64,000 nucleotides of DNA from Pseudomonas lini (GTDB lineage: Bacteria; Pseudomonadota; Gammaproteobacteria; Pseudomonadales; Pseudomonadaceae). The translations under genes and the position numbers were made by a program. The stretch lies in the NCBI RefSeq assembly GCF_030812475.1, contig NZ_JAUSSR010000008.1, positions 1-64,000 on the forward strand, read 5' to 3'. The notes beneath the pieces were generated by a model, which was not told where the DNA came from, made no database searches, and worked only from the letters and a program-made list of their open reading frames with translations. This document shows, in pieces, positions 16,680 to 23,987 of this stretch (within the stretch, counting starts at the first letter, position 1; each line of letters opens with the position of its first letter).

Positions 16680-17570
16680 GTGGATCAAGTCAAAGCGATG
16701 AAGGTTTTCGTACGGATCTACGAGCGCAGCAGCTTCACCCTGGCTGCTGATGATCTGAACCTGCCACGGGCAACGCTGACCCACACGTTGAATCAGTTCG
16801 AGGCCTGGCTCGGTACGCGATTACTCGAGCGCAGCACTCGTAAGGTGCGCCCGACGCTCGATGGCGAGGCTTACTACCAGCGTTGCGTGCAGTTGCTGGC
16901 GGAACTGGAGGAAGCCGAACTGGCATTTCGCAGCGTGGCTCCGAAGGGTCGATTGCGCGTGGATTTGCACGGCACGTTGGCCAAGCATTTTGTGATTCCG
17001 GCGTTGCCGCAGTTCATGGCACGTTATCCGGACATCGAATTGTCCATCAGCGAGGCAGACCGTTTTGTCGACCTGATCGCCGAGGGTGTCGATTGTGTGT
17101 TGCGTGCAGGCACCCTCGGCGACTCCGCGCTGATCGGCAAACGCGTCGCCAACCTGCGACAGATCACCTGCGCAAGCCCCGCCTATCTGCGTAAGTACGG
17201 CGAACCGAGAAACCTCGAAGACCTGAAAAACCACCGCGCGGTGAACTACGTTTCGCGCACCACTGCCAAGTTGTTTCCGTTCGAATTCATGGTCGATGGC
17301 GAGTTGAAAGAAGTCGCCATCGATGGCGCGATCTCGGTGTTCGGCGCGGAGATTTATGCCGCTTGCGCCATTGCCGGACTGGGCTTGATCCAGTGTCCGC
17401 ATTACCGGATGGAGACCCTGATTTCACAGGGCATGGTGCAGGAAATCCTGATCGATACGCCGCCACCGCCGATGCCGGTTTCAGTGTTGTACCCACACAA
17501 CCGACACATGTCGCCACGGGTTCGGGTGTTTGTGGACTGGGTGGGGGAGGTGTTTGCTCAAATTGCGTAA
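16680..17570 (+). CDS. LysR-family transcriptional regulator
   Basis: Regulator of 296 residues with an N-terminal winged helix-turn-helix (MDQVKAMKVFVRIYERSSFT through residue about 60) and a periplasmic-binding-protein-like effector domain. It belongs to the CrgA/AaeR-like subgroup by its DRFVDLIAEGVDCVLRAG segment. The start is GTG at 16680 with CGGAG six bases upstream. It is divergent from the SDR gene and probably regulates it and itself. The inducer is unknown. Confidence 0.88.
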   Translation: MDQVKAMKVFVRIYERSSFTLAADDLNLPRATLTHTLNQFEAWLGTRLLERSTRKVRPTLDGEAYYQRCVQLLAELEEAELAFRSVAPKGRLRVDLHGTLAKHFVIPALPQFMARYPDIELSISEADRFVDLIAEGVDCVLRAGTLGDSALIGKRVANLRQITCASPAYLRKYGEPRNLEDLKNHRAVNYVSRTTAKLFPFEFMVDGELKEVAIDGAISVFGAEIYAACAIAGLGLIQCPHYRMETLISQGMVQEILIDTPPPPMPVSVLYPHNRHMSPRVRVFVDWVGEVFAQIA

Positions 17571-17626
17571 AGATAAAAAGATTGGAGCCTTCGGCAGCGC
17601 CTTCACCAACAGATATACGCCGAGCA

Positions 17627-17727
17627 TTGTAGGAGCCGGCTTGCTGGCGAAAGGGCTTCAGGCCATACGGTGCTCCAGGGGACGCCTTCGTTACGGTGCG
17701 GCGATCCGACTTGCCCGCGATGGGGCC
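17627..17727. repeat. Composite repeat, family II
   Basis: Starts TGTAGGAGCCGGCTTGCTGG and continues through GGGCTTCAGGCCATACGGTG to TACGGTGCGGCGATCCGACT. It is collinear over about 90 bases with 21637-21738, well beyond the REP arm itself. Confidence 0.75.
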
Positions 17728-17754
17728 ATCAAATTCAGTAAAGAGACTGGATAT

Positions 17755-18597
17755 TCACCTGAAAAACGGCACATCCCCCAACACCGTAGCCCGCTGCATC
17801 ACCCGCCGCGCCGGCCGGTAATCATCGACCGCATAGTGCTGCGTCACGCGGTTATCCCAGAACGCCACGTCATCCTTCTGCCAGCGCCAGCGAATGGTGA
17901 ATTCCGGCCGGGTCGAATGGGCGAACAAAAATTTCAGGATCGTCTCGCTTTCGGTCTCCGACAGTTCGTTGATCTTCGACGTGAAACCTTCATTGACGAA
18001 CAACGACCGCCGCCCGCTCACCGGGTGCGTACGAATCACCGGGTGTGACAGCGGCGGATTTTTCCTGCGCGTTTCTTCCCATTGGGCCAGCGCTTCGGGC
18101 GTGTTGCCATAACGCTCCAGCGGGAACGAGCGGGTGAAGTCGTGGGTGGCGGTCAGTCCTTCGAGCAAGCTTTTCAGCGGCGCAGACAGTGCTTCATAGG
18201 CCGCAATGCCGCTGGCCCACAGCGTGTCGCCACCAAACTCCGGCAGCAACTTGGCGCTGAGTACCGCGCCCATGGCCGGGGTCGGCAGGAAGGTCACGTC
18301 GGTGTGCCAGATCGCGTTGTCACGCACATCGGTGACGGCGGTATCGAGGATCAGCACTTCCGGCTGCTCCGGTACATTGGGGTAGATCGGGTGTATGTGC
18401 AGGTCGCCGAAACAGGCAGCGAAACGCGCTTGCTGTTGCGGCTCGATCGGCTGGTCGCGGAAAAACAGCACCTGATGTTTGAGCAGCGCCTGCTCGATGG
18501 CGTCGCGCTGTTGCAGGTTCAGCGGCTGGCTGATGTCGACGCCGCTGATTTGCGCGCCGAGGGCCGAGCTTAAAGGGACGATTGTCAGGCTGCTCAT
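17755..18597 (-). CDS. tauD: Taurine dioxygenase
   Basis: Fe(II)/2-oxoglutarate dioxygenase that cleaves taurine to sulfite and aminoacetaldehyde; 280 residues, near the family length. The metal-binding triad is H98 and D100 (WHTD) and H254 (TQHYAVDDY); R264/R265 near the C-terminus fit the 2-oxoglutarate-binding arginine region. It is the last gene of the tauA-tauB-tauC-tauD set, after a 144-base gap with a REP pair. Related alkylsulfonate dioxygenases exist, but gene context favours taurine. Confidence 0.93.
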   Translation of the reverse strand: MSSLTIVPLSSALGAQISGVDISQPLNLQQRDAIEQALLKHQVLFFRDQPIEPQQQARFAACFGDLHIHPIYPNVPEQPEVLILDTAVTDVRDNAIWHTDVTFLPTPAMGAVLSAKLLPEFGGDTLWASGIAAYEALSAPLKSLLEGLTATHDFTRSFPLERYGNTPEALAQWEETRRKNPPLSHPVIRTHPVSGRRSLFVNEGFTSKINELSETESETILKFLFAHSTRPEFTIRWRWQKDDVAFWDNRVTQHYAVDDYRPARRVMQRATVLGDVPFFR

Positions 18598-18630
18598 GGT
18601 ATTTCTCTTCGAGTTCGGGGGGCGAGTTTT

Positions 18631-18720
18631 TGTGGGAGCGAGCCTGCTCGCGATAGCGGAGTTTCAGGCGACATGGCTGTGGCTGATACACCGCTATCGC
18701 GAGCAGGCTCGCTCCCACAG
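18631..18720. repeat. REP pair between tauC and tauD
   Basis: Inverted units TGTGGGAGCGAGCCTGCTCG and its complement, extended inward by CGATAGCGG/CCGCTATCG so that the stem is longer than the REP arms alone. Confidence 0.88.
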
Positions 18721-18741
18721 GGTTTTTCATTTGATGATTTT

Positions 18742-19575
18742 TCAGTGAGCCTGGCCATGCCATGGCACCAGCTTGCGTTGCAGGGTGCGCAGGCCCATTT
18801 CCATGGCGAAGGCGATCAGGGCGATGACCAGAATTCCCAGCACCACCACATCGGTGACCAGGAACTGCGCAGCCGACTGCACCATGAAGCCCAGGCCGCT
18901 GGTGGCGGCGATCAACTCAGCGGCGACCAGGGTCGACCAACCCACGCCAAGACCAATGCGCACACCGGTCAGGATGTCCGGCAACGCGCTCGGCAGAATC
19001 ACATGGCGAATCAACTGTGCCCGGGTCGCGCCCAGCGACTGCGCGGCGCGCAATCTGGCCGGATCGACGGTGCGCACGCCGGTCGCGGTAGCGATAGCGA
19101 TCGGGGCGAAAATCGCCAGGTAGATCAGCAGCACCTTCGACAACTCGCCGATGCCGCACCAGATCACGATCAGCGGCAGGTAGGCCAATGGCGGGATAGG
19201 GCGGTAGAACTCGATCAGCGGATCGAGAATGCCGCGGGCGACGCGATTGTGGCCGATGGCGATACCGACCGGGACCGCGGTCAATATCGCGAAGCCAAGC
19301 CCCAGACCGATCCGGCCGAGGCTGGCGCCCAAGTGCTGCCACAAGGTCGAATCCATGTAGCCGGTGGTTACCAGCAGCCAGCCTTTTTGCAGCACGGCGG
19401 ACGGTGACGGCAGGAACAACGGCTCGATCATTCCGGTGGCGGTGACAGCCCACCAGATGACAATGAGCGCGACCAGTGTCAGCACACTGATCCAGCGCGT
19501 GCTCAAACTGCGACGGACCGGCGTCACCGTAGCGCCCGGTTTCACCGCCGCAGCGGGAATTTCATAACTGCTCAT
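18742..19575 (-). CDS. tauC: Taurine ABC transporter permease
   Basis: Inner-membrane permease of the nitrate/sulfonate/taurine class, 277 residues, with about six membrane segments. The coupling loop is RAAQSLGATRAQLIRHVILP. FYRPIPPLAYLPLIVIWCGI is typical of TauC/SsuC. The start codon overlaps the tauB stop codon by four bases (ATGA). Partners are the ATPase and binding protein encoded upstream. Confidence 0.92.
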   Translation of the reverse strand: MSSYEIPAAAVKPGATVTPVRRSLSTRWISVLTLVALIVIWWAVTATGMIEPLFLPSPSAVLQKGWLLVTTGYMDSTLWQHLGASLGRIGLGLGFAILTAVPVGIAIGHNRVARGILDPLIEFYRPIPPLAYLPLIVIWCGIGELSKVLLIYLAIFAPIAIATATGVRTVDPARLRAAQSLGATRAQLIRHVILPSALPDILTGVRIGLGVGWSTLVAAELIAATSGLGFMVQSAAQFLVTDVVVLGILVIALIAFAMEMGLRTLQRKLVPWHGQAH

Positions 19576-20366
19576 GCGCGCTCCTGCCGCGTGACGGCGC
19601 TGCGTTGGGAGAACACTTTGGCGAGCACGTGTTCGCGGGTTTCGATAAAGCGCGGGTCGGACTTGATTGCCCGTGCCGATTCACCGGCGGCATACCGCTG
19701 ACCGAAATCCAGGCTCAGGCGCTCGACGATTTGCCCGGGATTCGGCGCCAGCAGAATCAGATCCGTGGCGAGAAATACCGCCTCCTCAATATCATGGGTA
19801 ATCAGGAACACCGGTTTGGCGGTGCGCTGCCAGACTTGCAGCAGCAACTCCTGCATCTGTTCGCGGGTGAACGCATCCAGGGCGCCGAAGGGTTCGTCCA
19901 TCAGCAGCACGCGAGGATCGGCAGCGAGCGCGCGGGCCAGGCCGACACGTTGCTTCTGGCCGCCCGAGAGCTGCCAGATGCGGCGGTTCTCGAACCCGGA
20001 AAGATCCACCAGCGCGAGCATTTCCCGGGCGCGGATTTCGCGTTTGTCCCGGGTTACACCGGCCAGTTCCAGGCCGAATCCGACGTTGGCCAGCACGTCC
20101 TGCCAAGGCAGCAGGGCATCGTCCTGGAACACTACGCCACGTTCGGCGCTCGGGCCTTTGACCGGCACGCCGTCAAGGGTGATGCGTCCGGCGCTGGGGT
20201 CGACGAAACCGGCAATCAGGTTCAACAGCGAAGTCTTGCCACTGCCGGACGGGCCGAGGGCGACCAGCAATTGCCGGGGCCCGAGGCTCAAGGATATATC
20301 CGCCAGCACAGGGTCGGGGCTGCCGGGGTACTGTGCGCTGATGCGCTCCAGCTGAAGCAAGGCCAT
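19572..20366 (-). CDS. tauB: Taurine ABC transporter ATPase
   Basis: ATPase of the sulfonate/taurine importer, 264 residues, with Walker A GPSGSGKTS, signature LSGGQKQRVG and Walker B VLLMDEPFGALD. I chose the ATG at 20366, nine bases after CGGAG. A TTG three codons upstream would sit directly on that ribosome site and is unlikely. It starts 15 bases after the tauA stop codon. Confidence 0.92.
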   Translation of the reverse strand: MALLQLERISAQYPGSPDPVLADISLSLGPRQLLVALGPSGSGKTSLLNLIAGFVDPSAGRITLDGVPVKGPSAERGVVFQDDALLPWQDVLANVGFGLELAGVTRDKREIRAREMLALVDLSGFENRRIWQLSGGQKQRVGLARALAADPRVLLMDEPFGALDAFTREQMQELLLQVWQRTAKPVFLITHDIEEAVFLATDLILLAPNPGQIVERLSLDFGQRYAAGESARAIKSDPRFIETREHVLAKVFSQRSAVTRQERA

Positions 20367-20381
20367 CGCGGTCAACTCCGA

Positions 20382-21359
20382 TCAATTGGTGATGAATTTG
20401 GCACTGACGTAGGGGGCGTAGTCCGGCAGCACGGCTTCGACCTTGCCTTGTTCCTTGAGGAAGGTGGCTGTGTCGGTGATGGCCTTGGTGGTCGGCGCGC
20501 CGAGGCTGATCACCTGATCGGCCGCCAGCGGGTAGACGTTGCCTTGCAGCAGCAATGGAATGTCGCCGGCCTTGGCGCCAGACAGTTTTACAAGCTTGTC
20601 GACGTTGCTTTGATTGGCGAGCCAGGCTTTCGGGTCTTTGCGGTAATCGGCGTAGGCATCGAGCGTCACTTTGGCGAATGCGGTGACGATTTCCGGGTGC
20701 TTCTCGGCGAAGTCCTTGCGCACGATCCAGGCATCGAACGTCGGCGCACCGAACTTGGCCAGTTCGCCAGAGGTGATCAGTACTTTGCCGTTTTCCTTGG
20801 CCACACCGAGCGCGGGGTCCCACACGTAAGTGGCGTCGATGTCACCGCGTTTCCATGCAGCGATGATCGCGGGCGGTGCGAGATTGAGCACGGTGACTTT
20901 CGACGGGTCGATGTTCCAGTGCTTCAGGGCGGCGAGCAGGCTGTAATGGCCGGTGGATACGAACGGCACGGCGATTTTCTTGCCGACCAGATCCTGCGGG
21001 GTCTTGATCCCGGAACCGTCGCGGGCGACCAGAGCTTCGGCGGCACCGATCTGGGTGGCGATGAGGAAGGTTTCCACCGGTACTTTACGGGTAATTGCGG
21101 CGGTGAGGGGGCTGGAGCCGAGGTAGCCGATCTGTACGTCGCCGGAAGCGATGGCGGCGATAATGTCGGCCCCGTTGTCGAATTTGCGCCAGTCGATTTT
21201 GGCGTTGGTGGCTTTCTCATAGGCGCCATCGGCCTGGGCGACTTTGGCCGGGTCGACGGTGGTCTGGTACGCGACGGTGACCTCGGCGGCCTGGGCAAAG
21301 AAACTCACCGCAGCCAGGGATGCGGCCGCCAGGAGGCGAAGGGGGAAATTCAGTTTCAT
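20382..21359 (-). CDS. tauA: Taurine-binding periplasmic protein
   Basis: Binding protein of 325 residues, first gene of the taurine operon. The signal peptide ends at AQA-AEV (residue 24-25). TVAYQTTVDPAKVAQADGAY and the DVQIGYLGSSPLTAAI segment are typical of TauA. AAGGAG lies seven bases before the ATG. Transcription is probably induced by sulfate limitation; the conserved AT-rich motif lies about 65-85 bases upstream of the start codon. Confidence 0.93.
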   Translation of the reverse strand: MKLNFPLRLLAAASLAAVSFFAQAAEVTVAYQTTVDPAKVAQADGAYEKATNAKIDWRKFDNGADIIAAIASGDVQIGYLGSSPLTAAITRKVPVETFLIATQIGAAEALVARDGSGIKTPQDLVGKKIAVPFVSTGHYSLLAALKHWNIDPSKVTVLNLAPPAIIAAWKRGDIDATYVWDPALGVAKENGKVLITSGELAKFGAPTFDAWIVRKDFAEKHPEIVTAFAKVTLDAYADYRKDPKAWLANQSNVDKLVKLSGAKAGDIPLLLQGNVYPLAADQVISLGAPTTKAITDTATFLKEQGKVEAVLPDYAPYVSAKFITN

Positions 21360-21424
21360 CGAGAAGCTCCTTGTCAGGCGACCGGGTGTCGGCGTGAAAG
21401 GAGACTAAATGATCTAAGAACTCG

Positions 21425-21446
21425 AAAATAAATAACTTTTTAGAAT
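21425..21446 (-). promoter_or_regulatory. AT-rich motif upstream of tauA
   Basis: Read on the minus strand it is ATTCTAAAAAGTTATTTATT then TT. It matches the motif upstream of the sfnB operon (6893-6915) nearly base for base. CysB-regulated promoters of taurine and sulfonate genes have AT-rich activator sites in this position; assignment to CysB is an inference. Confidence 0.5.
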
Positions 21447-21493
21447 GAGCTTATGAGCGGAAAATTCTAAGGGAGATCGCCGCCCGGCCTTCA

Positions 21494-21738
21494 CTGCAGG
21501 AGCGAGCCTGGTCGCGAAAAAACCCGACAACGCCGCGGGGTATCAGGTTTGCAGCGTTATCGTTGACGATCTTCGCTGGCAAGCCAGCTCCTACAGGGGG
21601 GTGTGTTGGGCCCGTGATTTTTGCGGGAACCCCGATCTGTAGGAGCCGGCTTGCTGGCGAAGGGCCCTTGAGGCATGCGGCGGTGCCAAGCGCCCCGTCG
21701 CTACCCGGTGCGGCGATCCGACAAGCCAGCACCTACAG
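21494..21738. repeat. Cluster of REP and composite repeats
   Basis: Two repeats side by side between tauA and gshA: a decayed family I unit (21494-21597) containing GCGTTATCGTTGACG, and a family II unit (21637-21738) from CTGTAGGAGCCGGCTTGCTG to GCCAGCACCTACAG. No gene is seen between 21360 and 21764. Confidence 0.8.
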
Positions 21739-21764
21739 TGAAAGCTCCGCAGTGCCTTCAGAGG

Positions 21765-23348
21765 TTAGTTGCTAATGGCCAGAATGCTCGCCTGATACGA
21801 CCCGACAAACACATCGAAATCGCCGACTTCGTTCTGCTCCAGCTCCACCTGCTGCGCCAGCGACGAACGCGCCCGCTCTTCGAACTTCGCCTGCTCCTCA
21901 GTGCTCAGCGGCTCGCTGCGGAAAAACTCCGCATGCACCTGGCTCTGACGCAAGGAAAACTGAGCAAAACTTTCCTTGTGCTCAGCCATCGCCGCCAGCA
22001 CCTGGGCCGATGGCGTCAGGGACGGATCCCGGACCTTGGCCAGTTGCGCATCCAATGCCTTGCTGTGGGACTCGCCGCCGTGGCTCTGGTCCAGCAGCGC
22101 GGCCAGCGGCGCAATGTTCTCCAGCAGTTCGCTGGCCCACTCTTTCATGTCCACCGACTGACCATCGCGTTGCAGTTGCAGGCCCGGACGGCGACCCTCC
22201 TTGACCACGCTGAGGAAGTTCGAGGTCGCATTACCGCATGAGGTACTGGCCAGCAACGGGCTGTCGTTCAGCGCGCAATACAGCAGGAATGCGTCGAGGA
22301 ACTGCGACTCCGGCAGGTCGATGCCCATTGGCAGGAATGGGTTGATGTCCAGGCAGCGCACTTCGACATACTGGATGCCACGGGCCACCAGCGCCTGGAT
22401 CGGCCGTTCGCCGGTGTAGGTCACGCGTTTGGGGCGGATGTTGGAGTAATACTCGTTCTCGATCTGCAGGATATTGGTGTTGAGCTGGACCCACTCGCCA
22501 TCCTTGTGCGTGCCGATCTCGACATAGGGCGCATAGGGTGTGGCCACCGCTTTGCGCAGGCTGTCGGTGTAGCTGGCCAGATCGTTGTAGCAGGGCGTCA
22601 GACCCGCCTGGGCGTTGCTTTGGTAGCCCAGGTCGCTCATGCGCAAGCTGGTGGCATACGGCAGGTACAGGGTGTCCGGGTCCAGTTGTTCCAGTTGATG
22701 CGAACGGCCGCGCAGGAAGCCGGCGTCCAGCGCTGGCGAAGCGCCGAACAGGTACATCAGCAACCAGCTATAGCGACGGAAATTACGAATCAGCGCGATA
22801 TAGGCCGACGACTGATAGTCGCGGTCGGTGCCGACGAAGCCCTCAGAGGCCTTGAGCAGCGGCCAGAGCTTCTCCGGCAGGGAAAAGTTGTAATGGATCC
22901 CGGCAATGCACTGCATGGTCTTGCCGTAGCGCAGGGCCAGGCCCTTGCGGTAGACGTACTTGAGCTGGCCGATGTTGGAGGTGCCGTAATAGGCGATCGG
23001 GATATCTTCCTCGGCCGGCAGCGGGCACGGCATCGATGGGCTCCACAGGTACTCGTTGCCGAGCTTGCTGTAGGCAAAACGGTGAATCCTGTCCAGGCTC
23101 GCCAGGGTGTCTGCCGGATCGGGCAGGGCGGGGGTGATGAACTCCAGCAGCGACTCGGAATAGTCGGTGGTGATTTGTTCGTTGGTCAGCGCGGAACCCA
23201 ATTCTTCCGGGTGCGGCGTTTGCGCCAGGCGACCTTCGCCGGTCACGCGCAGGCATTCACGTTCGATGCCGTGAAGACACTGCTCGAGCAGAGAGAGGTT
23301 AGCGCGCTCGCCGAGCAGAGCCAGGCGGCGGTTGAGAAGTTCGCTCAA
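21765..23348 (-). CDS. gshA: Glutamate-cysteine ligase
   Basis: First enzyme of glutathione synthesis, joining L-glutamate and L-cysteine with ATP; 527 residues from the chosen start. The gamma-proteobacterial class is clear from LLEQCLHGIERECLRV near the N-terminus, the ATP/metal-site region TTDYSESLLEFITP, and IAGIHYNFS. I place the start at TTG 23348, seven bases after AAGGA; a GTG at 23363 would lie on the ribosome site. Monocistronic by spacing. It draws on the cysteine made by the upstream sulfur cluster. Confidence 0.92.
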   Translation of the reverse strand: MSELLNRRLALLGERANLSLLEQCLHGIERECLRVTGEGRLAQTPHPEELGSALTNEQITTDYSESLLEFITPALPDPADTLASLDRIHRFAYSKLGNEYLWSPSMPCPLPAEEDIPIAYYGTSNIGQLKYVYRKGLALRYGKTMQCIAGIHYNFSLPEKLWPLLKASEGFVGTDRDYQSSAYIALIRNFRRYSWLLMYLFGASPALDAGFLRGRSHQLEQLDPDTLYLPYATSLRMSDLGYQSNAQAGLTPCYNDLASYTDSLRKAVATPYAPYVEIGTHKDGEWVQLNTNILQIENEYYSNIRPKRVTYTGERPIQALVARGIQYVEVRCLDINPFLPMGIDLPESQFLDAFLLYCALNDSPLLASTSCGNATSNFLSVVKEGRRPGLQLQRDGQSVDMKEWASELLENIAPLAALLDQSHGGESHSKALDAQLAKVRDPSLTPSAQVLAAMAEHKESFAQFSLRQSQVHAEFFRSEPLSTEEQAKFEERARSSLAQQVELEQNEVGDFDVFVGSYQASILAISN

Positions 23349-23460
23349 GTTGGATTCCTTCACGCGTCAGTCGCCCCAATATGGGGGTGGGCAAGACGGT
23401 CTACAAGGGTGAAGTTAAAACTGGCGTTTTCGCCTGGTTTTGGATCGCACAAACCTTCCC

Positions 23461-23562
23461 CTGTAGGAGCGAGCTTGCTCGCGAAGAGCCTGAGGGCGGC
23501 GCGTTCATTCAGAAAGCACGCGTCATCGTTAACGTCCATCGCGAGCAAGCTCGCTCCTACAG
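23461..23562. repeat. Composite REP element, family I
   Basis: Arms CTGTAGGAGCGAGCTTGCTC and its complement, core CACGCGTCATCGTTAACGTC. It fills the gap between gshA and the thioesterase gene. Confidence 0.88.
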
Positions 23563-23603
23563 GATGCATTGCGCTGAAATTAACTCAAATCGATGAGATC
23601 TAG

Positions 23604-23987
23604 CTACAGGACAGCGAACGTGCCCTGTGCTTTTGCGACAAGTTTTTCGCCTTGCATCACGTCAGCCTCGACCACCAGCGTGCGGCGGCCCGGGTGAATG
23701 ACCCGCGCCGTGCACATCACCTCACCGTCGGAAACGGCGCGAATGTAGTTGATCTTGCACTCGATGGTCACGCTCTGCTGGTCAAAACCATGGCTGCTGG
23801 AACAGGCCAGCCCCATGGCAATGTCCGCCAGACTGAACAAGGCCCCGCCGTGCAGCTTGCCGCCGCGGTTACGCAACTGCGGCTCAAGCGCCAGGGCGAC
23901 TTGCGCCACCCCGGTTTCCAGGCTGTGCAAGCGACAGCCCAACAGCTTGAAATACGCGCTTTCAGTCAGTCCGGCAGGAATGTCCAT
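23604..23987 (-). CDS. PaaI-family hotdog thioesterase
   Basis: Small hotdog-fold protein of 127 residues. The motif GGKLHGGALFSLADIAMGLA carries the HGG(A)xxxLAD pattern of PaaI-like acyl-CoA thioesterases. Its start codon overlaps the tex stop codon (TGATG), so it is translationally coupled to tex. The substrate is unknown. Confidence 0.85.
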   Translation of the reverse strand: MDIPAGLTESAYFKLLGCRLHSLETGVAQVALALEPQLRNRGGKLHGGALFSLADIAMGLACSSSHGFDQQSVTIECKINYIRAVSDGEVMCTARVIHPGRRTLVVEADVMQGEKLVAKAQGTFAVL

